Made by a program: the position numbers and the translations under genes. The notes beneath the pieces are model-generated. The model was not told where the DNA came from. It was given only the letters and a program-made list of their open reading frames with translations, and made no database searches. This document shows positions 41,813 to 50,002 of a stretch of 64,000 bases of DNA, in pieces. The stretch's first letter is position 1; the number at the start of each line of letters is the position of its first letter. This DNA is from Nocardia farcinica (GTDB lineage Bacteria; Actinomycetota; Actinomycetes; Mycobacteriales; Mycobacteriaceae): NCBI RefSeq assembly GCF_001182745.1, contig NZ_LN868938.1, positions 1,984,001-2,048,000 on the forward strand, in the 5' to 3' direction.

Positions 41813-42457
41813 TCAGAACCTGGGCTGCTTGAGCGAGCACAGGGTGGTGTCGAGGTGTTCGCGCACCGCGTGGATGGCGGCCTCGGTGTCACCGGCGGCG
41901 AGGGCGTCCACGATCGCGCCGTGTTCGACGAGCACCTGCTTCTTGCGGCGTTCGTCGGAGAGCATGATGCGCACGCCCATCCGCATCTGGCGGTCGCGCA
42001 GGGAGCGGTAGAACTCGTGCATCACCTGGTTGCCCGCGGCGCGGATGACGGTGGTGTGGAACTCGAGGTCGTGGGCGATGAACTCGACGGGGTCGGTGTC
42101 GGCGTCCTGGGCGGCCAGCAGTTCCCGCAGCCGGTCGGGCACCTGGCCGGGATTCGGGGCGACCTGCGCGATCGACCACTCCTCCACGACCCGGCGGGCC
42201 TGCATGACGTCGTCGACGTCCTTGTCGGTGAGTGCCGGGATGTAGGCGCCCTTGTGGGGCACCCGGCGGATGAAACCCTCGGCCTCGAGCCGGAGCAGTG
42301 CCTCGCGGACCGGGGTACGCGAGGTTCCCGACGCCGCGGCGACCTGGGCCTCGGACAGGAACATCTCTTCATCGCGCGGCAGGGTGAGGATGGTGTTCTT
42401 CAACCATTCGTAGGCCAGCTCCGGCGCGGAGGCCGCGCTGGTCTTCGATGTCGTCAT
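41813..42457 (-). CDS. GntR family regulator, FadR/FCD subfamily
   Basis: A 214-residue regulator: winged helix AYEWLKNTILTLPRDEEMFL, AAASGTSRTPVREALLRLEA, EGFIRRVPHKGAYI, then an FCD effector domain with metal-ligand-like residues (FIAHDLEFHTTVIRAAGNQV, and a late AIHAVREHLD). It lies inside the operon it probably controls, 24 bp after the transporter gene, and its likely operator is the palindrome at 43899. Confidence 0.9.
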   Translation of the reverse strand: MTTSKTSAASAPELAYEWLKNTILTLPRDEEMFLSEAQVAAASGTSRTPVREALLRLEAEGFIRRVPHKGAYIPALTDKDVDDVMQARRVVEEWSIAQVAPNPGQVPDRLRELLAAQDADTDPVEFIAHDLEFHTTVIRAAGNQVMHEFYRSLRDRQMRMGVRIMLSDERRKKQVLVEHGAIVDALAAGDTEAAIHAVREHLDTTLCSLKQPRF

Positions 42458-42481
42458 GAGAGATGCCCTTTCCTCGGTGAT

Positions 42482-43852
42482 TTACGGGATGACTACTGCC
42501 GCGTCGGTGGCGGTGCCGGTGGCCGGCGCCTCCTCCTGCACGTCGGCGAGGTCGACCGTGCGGGTCTCCTTGGCCACCAGGGCGGCGACCAGTGAGATCA
42601 CGCCCATCAGCGCCAGGTAGGCGCCGATGGCCTGACCGGAGCCGAAACGGTCGTAGAGCGCGATGGCGATGATCGGCGCCAGCGATCCGGCCAGCACCGA
42701 CGCCAGGTTGTAGGCCAGCGACACCCCCGAGTAGCGCACCTCGGTCGGGAACAGTTCGGAGAAGAACGCCCCGATGACGGCGCTGTAGGCGGCGAAGATG
42801 ACCAGTCCGACGGCCACCGCGAGGAAGATCGCGCCGGTGGCTTCGGTGTCGAGCAGCGCGAAGAAGGCGAACGCCCACACGATCGTCGCGATCGAGGCGC
42901 CGATGTAGATGGGCCTGCGCCCGATCCGGTCGGCCAGCACCGCGAACAGCGGGATCGCCACCAGCGCCACCACCATGCCGATCATCACCGCGTTGAGGCC
43001 GGTGCTGCGCGGCAGGTCGAGAATCTGGGTGAGGTAGGTGATCACGAACAGCGAGAAGATGTAGAAGCCGGCGTTCTCACCGAAGCGGGTGAAGGCGGCC
43101 AGCAGGATCTGGCGCCAGTACCCGCGCACCGCCGCGGTGAGCGGCATCCGCAGCACCGCCGGGCTGGTCGCGGCCCTGGTCTGCTCGAACAGCGGGGTCT
43201 CCGCGACGTACAGCCGCAGCACCAGCCCGATGACGACCAGCAGCGCCGACATGCCGAACGCGACGCGCCAGCCCCAGGACAGGAACGCCTCTTCCGGCAG
43301 GACCGCGCCGAGCAGCGCCAGCGCGCCCGCGGCCATCAGGTTGCCCAGCGGCGGACCGAGGTTCGGCCAGGCCGACCAGAACGCGCGCCGCTTGGAGTCG
43401 CCGTGCTCGGAGACCAGCAGCACCGCACCGCCCCACTCGCCGCCGAGCGCGAAGCCCTGCACCAGCCGCAACAGCACCAGCAGCAGCGGCGCGGTGACGC
43501 CGATGGCGGCGTAGGTGGGCAGCAGCGCGATGAGGAAGGTCGACACGCCCATCAGCAGCAGGCTCGCGATCAGCGTGGCGCGCCTGCCCTTGACGTCGCC
43601 GAAGTGGCCGAGCACGGCGGCGCCGAGTGGCCGCGCGACGAACCCCACGGCGTAGGTCGCGAACGCCAGCATGGTGCCGACCAGCGGATCCTCCGACGGG
43701 AAGAACAGCTTGTTGAACACCAGCGCGGCGGCGGTGCCGTAGAGGAAGAAGTCGTACCACTCCACGGCGGTACCGGCGAGGCTGGACCCCGCGATGACCG
43801 GCAGACTCGTATGCGGTCGCCGGTTGATAGATTTGTCCTTGGCGGTTGCCAT
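42482..43852 (-). CDS. MFS metabolite:H+ symporter (MHS family)
   Basis: A 456-residue major facilitator of the MHS family, with twelve helices. Family marks: SSLAGTAVEWYDFFLYGTAA, GHFGDVKGRRATLIASLLLM, QGFALGGEWGGAVLL and AVLADRIGRRPIYIGASIA. Members take up aromatic acids, shikimate, betaine or dicarboxylates. As the first gene of the operon it probably imports the substrate of the HpaB-type enzyme. ATG 43852 is chosen over a frame that runs 72 codons further upstream. Confidence 0.9.
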   Translation of the reverse strand: MATAKDKSINRRPHTSLPVIAGSSLAGTAVEWYDFFLYGTAAALVFNKLFFPSEDPLVGTMLAFATYAVGFVARPLGAAVLGHFGDVKGRRATLIASLLLMGVSTFLIALLPTYAAIGVTAPLLLVLLRLVQGFALGGEWGGAVLLVSEHGDSKRRAFWSAWPNLGPPLGNLMAAGALALLGAVLPEEAFLSWGWRVAFGMSALLVVIGLVLRLYVAETPLFEQTRAATSPAVLRMPLTAAVRGYWRQILLAAFTRFGENAGFYIFSLFVITYLTQILDLPRSTGLNAVMIGMVVALVAIPLFAVLADRIGRRPIYIGASIATIVWAFAFFALLDTEATGAIFLAVAVGLVIFAAYSAVIGAFFSELFPTEVRYSGVSLAYNLASVLAGSLAPIIAIALYDRFGSGQAIGAYLALMGVISLVAALVAKETRTVDLADVQEEAPATGTATDAAVVIP

Positions 43853-44208
43853 GTCGACTCCTCGTCGATTCGTCGCTACCTGACGATCCATCGGCCCCGC
43901 ATCTACCTGCACGTAGATGCCTTCGCCGGGCGATGGAAGGTACTGCCTGGCTCGGTGGTTGTTGGCGCAACCACCGAGCCGTCCGTCCTGCTCCCTCTCA
44001 CCGTGCGACCCGGCTGTGAACCGGATCACGAACAGGACGTGTACCAGTTGTATACCATCGGTCCACAATCGATCAAGGCCCGGAACCGGACCGAAACGTT
44101 GGTAACGGGGTTTTTACCCGTGCCGGGATGATCGCCCGGTCCACACCTCAGCTGTCGGCGATAGCCCGTCCCGGCAGGCGGCGGCCGGCGCGAACATCCG
44201 GGAATGTC
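43853..44208. promoter_or_regulatory. control region of the flavin-monooxygenase operon
   Basis: A 356-bp gap without a gene. It holds the perfect 8-bp inverted repeat GCATCTAC-n6-GTAGATGC at 43899-43920, about 50 bp upstream of the transporter start, which fits a GntR/FadR operator, and a GntR-like core TTGTATACCA at 44048-44057. ACGGG-n7-CCCGT near 44105 is a weak hairpin. The lower G+C content around 44040-44105 suggests the promoter. Confidence 0.5.
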
Positions 44209-45285
44209 TCAGAAAGCGCTGCCGGACAGCGCTTTTCGCGGGCTCTGGCTCTGATGGGTCGGCCGGGCGATCCGCACCGGCGGCCGGCCCGGTGACAGCA
44301 CCGGAGTCGGTCCGCAGCGTTTGCCCGCCAGTGCGTCGACGAGTTCGGCGCAGACCGCGACGCCGTCGTGGCGGGGCCGCCAGCCGAGATCGTGGCGCGC
44401 GGCGGTGGTGTCGAGCAGCGGCGCGCGGTCGGCCAGCCGCAGCCATCCCGGGTGCAGGGGTTGCAGACCGAGCCGCCACGCGGGCCAGGCGGCCGCGGTG
44501 AGGACCGCGCGCGGGACCGGGACACGGAAGCCGCCGAGCTGCCTGCTCAGCCCGGCGGCCCGCAGGACCGGTTCGGCGGCGAGGTTGTAGGCGCCCGCGG
44601 CCTGCGCGCGCAGCGCGAGGTGGATGGCGGCGGCGACGTCCTCGGCGTGCACGAACTGCAACCGCAGTCCGGGCCAGGCGGGCACCGGCAGCAGGCGACG
44701 GCCGATCACCGTGCGCGGCAGCCACCGGCTCACCGCCCAGTCGGCGATCTCCGCCCCCGCCGCGCCCTGCACCACCGCGCACGGCCGGAACCGGACCACC
44801 CGGGTCCCGGGGTGCGCGGCGACGAACCGGTCCAGCTGCCGCTCCAGCACCGCCTTGCCGACGCTGTAGGCACTGCCGGGCACCCCACCCACCGGCCACC
44901 GCTCGTCCACCCGCTCCCAGCGCGGCGCAGGCCGATAAGCGGCCGCCGAGGACGCGCACACCAGATGCGGGACGCCGCGGTCGGCGACCGCGGCGAGCAC
45001 CCGGTCGGTGCCGGTGAGGTTCGTGCGCATCATCGGTGGCTCCCCGACGCGCGGGTGGATCGCCCACGCGAGGTGGACCACGGCGTCGGCATCGGCGAAC
45101 GTCGCGCGCAGGGTGTCCACCGCGGCGGGATCGGCGAGGTCGCAGCGCACCCACCGGACGGCGTCGAAGGTTCCCGGCCCGGGCGGTCGACGACACAGGC
45201 CGACCACCTCCTCGCCCGCCGCGAGCAGAGCCCGCACGAGCGCGCTGCCGATGTTCCCGCTCGCGCCGACCACGACCACCTTCAT
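44209..45285 (-). CDS. NAD-dependent epimerase/dehydratase (extended SDR)
   Basis: A 358-residue extended SDR with Rossmann start MKVVVVGASGNIGSALVRAL, the SSAAAY serine, and YxxxK in SAYSVGKAVLERQ. The middle region matches actinobacterial NAD(P)-binding epimerases of unknown substrate; the C-terminal 50 residues are Pro/Arg-rich and probably disordered. It stands alone on the minus strand. Confidence 0.85.
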   Translation of the reverse strand: MKVVVVGASGNIGSALVRALLAAGEEVVGLCRRPPGPGTFDAVRWVRCDLADPAAVDTLRATFADADAVVHLAWAIHPRVGEPPMMRTNLTGTDRVLAAVADRGVPHLVCASSAAAYRPAPRWERVDERWPVGGVPGSAYSVGKAVLERQLDRFVAAHPGTRVVRFRPCAVVQGAAGAEIADWAVSRWLPRTVIGRRLLPVPAWPGLRLQFVHAEDVAAAIHLALRAQAAGAYNLAAEPVLRAAGLSRQLGGFRVPVPRAVLTAAAWPAWRLGLQPLHPGWLRLADRAPLLDTTAARHDLGWRPRHDGVAVCAELVDALAGKRCGPTPVLSPGRPPVRIARPTHQSQSPRKALSGSAF

Positions 45286-45436
45286 CGGTCACCCCCGCCG
45301 AGGTGCGGCGTGGTCGTCCGATCGGAGGTCGTCGGCCCCTCACCCATACCCCGCTCCTCGCGCTCGTGGTTCCGCGGCCGGAGCTGCCGCCCGGACGTGG
45401 GCTCCGACTACCCGGCCACCAGCGCCGGAAACGGAA

Positions 45437-45480
45437 AACCGACGATGCCCCGGGCGGTTGTGGCCGGGGCATCGTCGGTT
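45437..45480 (-). terminator. strong intrinsic terminator of the small secreted protein operon
   Basis: Perfect 17-bp arms (45437-45453 and 45464-45480; AACCGACGATGCCCCGG and its complement) with a 10-base loop, followed in minus-strand direction by TTTTCCGTTTCC. It is 37 bp after the end of the small gene at 45517. Confidence 0.8.
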
Positions 45481-45516
45481 CGGCGGCGGGACCCGCTCAA
45501 CGGCGGGGCGTGTCCG

Positions 45517-45738
45517 TCACACCGCGCAGGGGTCGGGGTCGACGATGCCGTCGTCGGGCATCCCGCTGCTCAGGGCCACCAGGGGCCCGATGGGCAGGCA
45601 GCGGATCACGTAGATCAGCAGGTCCGACGAACCGGAGGAGGCCGAGCCGGTGGGCGCGTCCGCCGGGGCGGCGGAGGCGGCTGCGGGCGCGGCGAGCAGG
45701 GCGGCGGCCACGGCAACGGCGGTGATCAACTTGGACAA
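45517..45738 (-). CDS. small secreted protein, paralogue B
   Basis: A 73-residue protein starting at TTG with GGAAAGGAAAC upstream. It has a classical signal peptide (hydrophobic ITAVAVAAALLAAPAAASAA with an A-x-A cleavage site at about residue 24). The mature part is TGSASSGSSDLLIYVIRCLP and onward with two Cys. It shares the layout TGSA-x(2-3)-SS, a hydrophobic helix, C-L and a final Cys with the gene just upstream, so the two are tandem paralogues. Function unknown. Confidence 0.7.
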   Translation of the reverse strand: MSKLITAVAVAAALLAAPAAASAAPADAPTGSASSGSSDLLIYVIRCLPIGPLVALSSGMPDDGIVDPDPCAV

Positions 45739-45763
45739 CGGGTTTCCTTTCCCGGGTTGGTGC

Positions 45764-45976
45764 TCAGCACAGCGGTGCGCGTGAACCGACGAGTTCGCCC
45801 TTGAACAGGCAGACGACCAATTCGACCAGGCCGCGGGCGTATTCGCTCGAACCGGCCGCCGAGCCGGTGTCGGCCACCGCGACGGCCGGCGGGGCAGCGA
45901 CGGCGGGGGCGAATCCGGCGGTGGACGCGATCACCGCCGCCACCGCGACAGTTGCGAAAGTCCGGGACATTGACAT
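45764..45976 (-). CDS. small secreted protein, paralogue A
   Basis: A 70-residue protein with a signal peptide (RTFATVAVAAVIASTAGFAP, cleavage after AVAA) and a 45-residue mature part with two cysteines: TGSAAGSSEYARGLVELVVC, LFKGELVGSRAPLC. It is 25 bp upstream of paralogue B in one operon that ends at the 45437 terminator. ATG 45976 and 45970 are both possible starts. Similar short Cys-containing secreted proteins are common and uncharacterised in Nocardia-type genomes. Confidence 0.7.
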   Translation of the reverse strand: MSMSRTFATVAVAAVIASTAGFAPAVAAPPAVAVADTGSAAGSSEYARGLVELVVCLFKGELVGSRAPLC

Positions 45977-46149
45977 CGACACACTCCGTCCGGTCGGGGT
46001 CTGGCGCTTGCACGGACAGTCTCGACCGCGCCGTCCCCCACCGACAGACCCGAACTCTCCGGGCTTCACGCCGCGCCTACACCGTGCTTCGCGGCGGAAA
46101 TGTCCGCATGACACCGAACGAGGCGCCCGGCGCCATCCACGCGGCGGTC

Positions 46150-46401
46150 CTCCTGTGACGCAAGGTTTTTCGTCGATCGGCGAACGGGCCCGCAGCTGCC
46201 GGCCGCGACGTCACCGTGGTGGCCGACTGGCGCAACCTCGACACCGCCGCCACGGGTTTCGGTGAGCCTGGTTCGTACCTTGCCGGGCAGCGCCTGCCCC
46301 CGGCGATCACGCTCCTCCCCACCGGCCCGGGCCGGGTCCAGCTGACGCTGCGGACGGACAAGCCGAACATCCCGGCGTCGCTGGACGTCTTCGCGTCCTG
46401 A
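46150..46401 (+). pseudogene. possible gene remnant
   Basis: An open stretch ending at 46401 reads VTVVADWRNLDTAATGFGEP, then RVQLTLRTDKPNIPASLDVF. The sequence looks like the C-terminal part of a real protein but has no credible start and no ribosome binding site. I do not recognise the family. It could also be chance. Confidence 0.2.
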
Positions 46402-46416
46402 CCGGTGCGCCCATAA

Positions 46417-46464
46417 CGTCGACCTTAGGTTGACGATACCCCCCGCGTCAACTATAGGTTGACG
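46417..46464. promoter_or_regulatory. tandem palindromic operators upstream of the FAD monooxygenase
   Basis: CGTCGACCTTAGGTTGACG (46417-46435) and CGTCAACTATAGGTTGACG (46446-46464) share arms CGTCrAC and GTTGACG around a 5-base centre, 29 bp apart. The second overlaps a TATAGG promoter-like box about 50 bp before the gene. A TetR- or MarR-type repressor would be expected, but none is encoded next to it. Confidence 0.6.
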
Positions 46465-46512
46465 CAGCGCTCGACCGGGCGCAATCGCAACGAGACGAAC
46501 GGGGCCCACCCA

Positions 46513-47701
46513 TGACCGACCACCACCCGACCCACCACCGCGACGCCCGGCAGAGGCGGGTGATCGTGATCGGGGCGGGCATGGCCGGACTCGCCACCGC
46601 CCTGCGCCTGCACCGGGACGGCTGGGACGTGCTCGTCGTCGAGCGCGCCCGGCTCGCCGCAGCAGCGGCTACCTGGTGAACCTGCACGGCCCCGGCTACG
46701 ACGCGGTGGAGCGGCTCGGCCTGATCCCCGCACTCGCCGCCCGCGACATCGGCTTCTTCCGCTCGATCCTGGTCGACGCGGACGGGCGTGAGAAGTTCAC
46801 GGTGCCCAGCGAGGTCGCGCAGGCCGCCGTCGGCACCCGCGCCTTGACGATCTTCCGCGGCGACCTCGAGACCGTGCTGTACGAGGCCGTCGCCGACACC
46901 GTCGAGATCCGGTTCGCGACCGTGCCGCACGCCGTCACGCAGGACACCGCAGGCGTCGACGTGGCGCTGAGCGACGGCACCCGCATCCGGGCGGACCTCC
47001 TCGTCGGCGCCGACGGAGTACGCTCGCGCACCCACGCGCTGGTGTTCGGCGACGACCCGGGACACCTGCGCGACCTGCGGCACATGGTCGCCGCCTTCTC
47101 CCTGCCCGAGCCGCCCGCCGGGATTCCCGAGGGCGCGGGCACGACCTACATCGGACCCCACCGCACGGCCGCGGTGATGAACCTCGGCCCGCACCGGTCG
47201 GCCACCTTCTTCACCTATCGGTGCGACGACACCGCCGCCGAGTACGCCCGCGGTCCGGAGCGGGCGTTGACCGCCGCCTTCGGCGATCTGGGCGGCGCGA
47301 CCGCGCAGGCGCTCGCCCAGGTGACCGACACCGCCTACTTCGACGCGGCCACCCAGGTGACCCTGGACGGCCTGCACCGCGGCCGCGTCGTCCTGGTCGG
47401 CGATTCCGCCTGGTGCGTCACGGTTTTCGCGGGCTACGGCGCCGCCCTCGCCATCGACGGCGCGGACCGGCTCGGCGCCGCGCTGTCGCGGCACGGCGAC
47501 ATCCCCACCGCGCTGGCCGCGTGGGAGACCGAGTTGGGCCCGGAGATCCACAAACGCCAAGCGCTGGCCCGCCGCGGGGTGAGCCGCTTCGCCCCACCCA
47601 CCAGAGCCCATGTGATGGCCGGGGAGCTCGCGCTGCGTGCGATCCAGCTGCCCGGCATCCGCGCGCTGGTGCGCCGGTCCATCCAGCGCGCGAACAACTG
47701 A
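46513..47701 (+). pseudogene. FAD-dependent monooxygenase, frameshifted
   Basis: The frame opened at ATG 46513 begins with the FAD motif VIVIGAGMAGLATALRLHRD and WDVLVVERA but stops at about 46680. From about 46665 the homologous protein continues in the next frame (SSGYLVNLHGPGYDAVERLG to the end), with LLVGADGVRSRTH and VLVGDSAWCVTVFAGYGAAL, the second FAD motif. One extra base (or two missing) around 46655-46665 explains this. The whole would be about 395 residues, a flavin hydroxylase of the PHBH class. A sequencing error cannot be excluded; a shortened product from GTG 46676 would lack the FAD N-terminus. Confidence 0.75.
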
Positions 47702-47768
47702 GGGCAGCCGGGCGGAAACCGCTCCGACGAGCACCGACCCGTGTACTGTGACCGGAGCGAGTATGTGA

Positions 47769-47785
47769 CGGGGGTCACTCCCCCG
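47769..47785 (+). promoter_or_regulatory. hairpin in the leader of the thiocyanate hydrolase operon
   Basis: CGGGGG-TCACT-CCCCCG, six-base arms, 45 bp before scnB. It may be a terminator of the upstream gene or a leader hairpin; GGAG at 47821 is the scnB ribosome binding site. Confidence 0.35.
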
Positions 47786-47829
47786 GTTGTTCGAGTGCAC
47801 CAGCAGGCCCGCCCACCGTTGGAGCCACC

Positions 47830-48255
47830 ATGAGCACATCGCGTCCCCCCGAGCCGGCACCGGACGGTGTCGCCGACATCGCCCCGGTGCTGCACCGGAC
47901 CCTCGACTCCCCGTACGAGATCTCCAACGAGCTCTACGCCGCGCTGCGGCACGTGCCGCACGACGTCGGCGGCCAGCCCGACCTCCCGGTGCCCTATCGG
48001 GAGAAGGAGGAGGAGCCGTGGGAGATGAACACCTACGTCACCTGCGAATGTCTCGGCTGGCGCGGTGTGTGGAACTCCGAGGAACGCAGGCGCGCCGAGA
48101 ACGACCTCGGTGCCACCCTCTACTTCGGCCTGCCCTACTACGCGCGCTGGGCGACGGTCGCCGCGCGCGTGCTGGTCGGTAAGGGCCTGATCACCCCCGA
48201 CGAGCTGTCGGCGAAGATCGACGAGGTCCGCGCCCGATCGGCGGCGCGCCGATGA
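47830..48255 (+). CDS. scnB: thiocyanate hydrolase beta subunit (N-terminal half of nitrile hydratase beta)
   Basis: A 141-residue protein matching the beta subunit of Thiobacillus thioparus thiocyanate hydrolase as I know it: AALRHVPHDVGGQPDLPVPY, REKEEEPWEMNTYVTCECLG, WRGVWNSEERRRAENDLGAT and YFGLPYYARWATVAARVLVG. It corresponds to the N-terminal half of nitrile hydratase beta, but is a separate chain. First gene of four, coupled to the next by ATGA. The enzyme converts thiocyanate and water to carbonyl sulfide and ammonia. Confidence 0.87.
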   Translation: MSTSRPPEPAPDGVADIAPVLHRTLDSPYEISNELYAALRHVPHDVGGQPDLPVPYREKEEEPWEMNTYVTCECLGWRGVWNSEERRRAENDLGATLYFGLPYYARWATVAARVLVGKGLITPDELSAKIDEVRARSAARR

Positions 48256-48554
48256 CCCGCCGCTTCCGCATCGGCGACCGCGTCACCGTCCGCCGCGCCA
48301 CCTCGCTGTTCCACACCCGCACCCAGGCCTACACCCGCGGCCGCACCGGCGTGGTCGTCGAATACCGGCCGGAGTGGATCATCCCCGAGGACGAGGCGTG
48401 GGGCCGCGACGACGGCCGCGTCGAACCGTTCTACGTCGTCCGGTTCCGGCAACGCGAGCTGTGGCCGAACTACACCGGCCACGACGCCGACACCCTGGAG
48501 ACCGAGGTCTCCGAACACTGGCTGGAACCCGCAGAGGAGGACGACCCGCAGTGA
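48252..48554 (+). CDS. scnA: thiocyanate hydrolase alpha subunit (C-terminal half of nitrile hydratase beta)
   Basis: A 100-residue SH3-like protein: FRIGDRVTVR, YTRGRTGVVVEY, then PEDEAWG and FYVVRFRQRELWPNYTGHDA, DTLETEVSEHWLEP. These match ScnA of thiocyanate hydrolase, although the N-terminal extension of about 25 residues known there is missing. It forms the second half of the split beta subunit. It overlaps scnB (ATGA) and scnC (GTGA). Confidence 0.87.
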   Translation: MTRRFRIGDRVTVRRATSLFHTRTQAYTRGRTGVVVEYRPEWIIPEDEAWGRDDGRVEPFYVVRFRQRELWPNYTGHDADTLETEVSEHWLEPAEEDDPQ

Positions 48555-49261
48555 GCCACGACCACGACCACGACGCGCACGCCCCCATCCAAACCGGCAC
48601 GGAGATAAGCGAATTCGAGGTGCTCGAGACCGCGATCCGGGAACTGGCGATCGAGAAGGGCCTGTTCTCCCAGGAGGACCATCGACGGTTCTCGGAATGG
48701 GCGCAGGCCGTCGGCCCGCACGGCGGTTCCACCCTGGTGGCCCGCGCCTGGCTCGACCCCGACTTCAAGGCGCGCCTGCTCGCCGACGGCACCGAGACGT
48801 GCAAGGAGATCGGTATCGACTGGCGCGACCCCACCGGTTCCGGCACACCCAGCGACTACACCTACTTCTACGTCCTGGAGAACACCCCCAAGGTGCACAA
48901 CGTCATCGTCTGCACGCTGTGCTCCTGCTATCCCCGCCCGGTGCTCGGGATGTCCCCCGACTGGTATCGCACCCCGAACTACCGCAGGCGGCTGGTGCGC
49001 TGGCCGCGCGAGGTGCTGGCCGAATTCGGCCTGCACTTCCCGCCCGAGGTCGAGATCCGGGTGCACGACTCGAATCAGAAGTCCCGGTTCATGGTGCTGC
49101 CGATGCGTCCCGCGGGCACCGAGGGCTGGACCGAGGAGCAGCTGGCCGCCATCGTCACCCGCGACACCATGATCGGCGTCGCCCTGCCCCAGGTCGACTG
49201 GACCGCGCAGAAACCACCGGACCGCGCCGAGGACGCGATGCGACGGGAGGCCCGCCCGTGA
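48551..49261 (+). CDS. scnC: thiocyanate hydrolase gamma subunit (cobalt-binding)
   Basis: A 236-residue catalytic subunit homologous to nitrile hydratase alpha. The metal claw is VCTLCSCYPRPVLG; C-T-L-C-S-C with Thr is the cobalt-type form, in which two cysteines are oxidised to sulfenic and sulfinic acids. The following NYRRRLVRWPREVLAEFGL and RVHDSNQKSRFMVLPMRP fit ScnC better than nitrile hydratase alpha. The N-terminus MSHDHDHDAHAP is histidine-rich, as in ScnC, and may help metal delivery. GTG start overlaps scnA; the stop overlaps the P15K-like gene. Confidence 0.88.
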   Translation: MSHDHDHDAHAPIQTGTEISEFEVLETAIRELAIEKGLFSQEDHRRFSEWAQAVGPHGGSTLVARAWLDPDFKARLLADGTETCKEIGIDWRDPTGSGTPSDYTYFYVLENTPKVHNVIVCTLCSCYPRPVLGMSPDWYRTPNYRRRLVRWPREVLAEFGLHFPPEVEIRVHDSNQKSRFMVLPMRPAGTEGWTEEQLAAIVTRDTMIGVALPQVDWTAQKPPDRAEDAMRREARP

Positions 49262-49581
49262 CCCCCTACGAGATCCTGCTCGCCACCCTGCCTGCCGACG
49301 CCGCCCGCGAGGCCCGCCTCCCCGACCTCGACCGCACGCCCGACCCGTGGGAATCGAGCATGCAGGCCACCTGCGAATGCCTGTCCTGGCGCGGCACTTT
49401 GGACAATCTGGCGCGCCGCCGCGCCGAGGACGCCCTCGGCGAGACCATCTACCGCGACTTCCCCGTGCACGCCCGCTCCGCCGTCGTCACCGCCCACACC
49501 CTGATGGAGCGCGGCGTCATCAGCCCGGCGGAACTGCGCGCCCGGATGGACGCGGTGCGCGCGCGATTCGAGCGAGAATAG
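49258..49581 (+). CDS. P15K-like activator/cobalt chaperone of thiocyanate hydrolase
   Basis: A 107-residue protein that is a second, shorter homologue of ScnB: WESSMQATCECLSWRGTLDN, RRRAEDALGETIYRDFPVHA, and TAHTLMERGVISPAELRARM. In T. thioparus a beta-like protein (P15K) encoded directly after scnC promotes cobalt insertion, and nitrile hydratase activators are built the same way. Gene order here, scnB-scnA-scnC-P15K, is the same. GTG start overlaps the scnC stop. Confidence 0.8.
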   Translation: MTPYEILLATLPADAAREARLPDLDRTPDPWESSMQATCECLSWRGTLDNLARRRAEDALGETIYRDFPVHARSAVVTAHTLMERGVISPAELRARMDAVRARFERE

Positions 49582-49627
49582 CGCCGCGGCCGCACAATTG
49601 TGGCCCACCCAGGAACGGAGGACCGCA

Positions 49628-49966
49628 ATGAAGGTCGAGGACATCCTCGCGGCGGCGAAAGACACCATGACCGTGCGGCGCGTCTACGCCGAGCCCGTCG
49701 AGCGCGACGGCACCATCGTGATCGCGGCGGCGGTCGTCTCCGGCGGCGGCGGTGCCGGCGCGGGCGTGAAGGACGGCGAGGAGGGGTCGGGCGGCGGCTT
49801 CGGGTTGAACGCCAAACCCGCGGGCGCCTACGTCATCCGGGACGGGAGGGTGTCGTGGCGGCCCGCGGTCGACGTCAACCGGCTGATCGCGGTGGCGGGC
49901 GCTGTGGTGATCACCGGAATGCTGGTGGGCGCTCGCATCGCGACGGCCGCCGTGCGGCAGGGCTGA
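49628..49966 (+). CDS. YtfJ/GerW family protein
   Basis: A 112-residue protein related to the sporulation-associated YtfJ/GerW family: MKVEDILAAAKDTMTVRRVY, the EPVERDGTIVIAAAVVSGGG strand-rich core and a Gly-rich loop (GGGFGLNAKPAGAYVI), followed by a hydrophobic helix (LIAVAGAVVITGMLVGARIA). Non-sporulating actinobacteria carry several copies of unknown role. It follows the scn operon after 46 bp with its own GGAGG. Confidence 0.8.
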   Translation: MKVEDILAAAKDTMTVRRVYAEPVERDGTIVIAAAVVSGGGGAGAGVKDGEEGSGGGFGLNAKPAGAYVIRDGRVSWRPAVDVNRLIAVAGAVVITGMLVGARIATAAVRQG

Positions 49967-50002
49967 GCGCGCCGGACGGCCGTCCACCGCTGAGGCGAGG
50001 GC

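Noticed and set aside
47830..49581. nitrile hydratase
   Set aside because: The alpha-type metal motif alone would allow this, but the beta subunit is split into two genes and all three chains match thiocyanate hydrolase pieces more closely. Nitrile activity remains possible as a side reaction.
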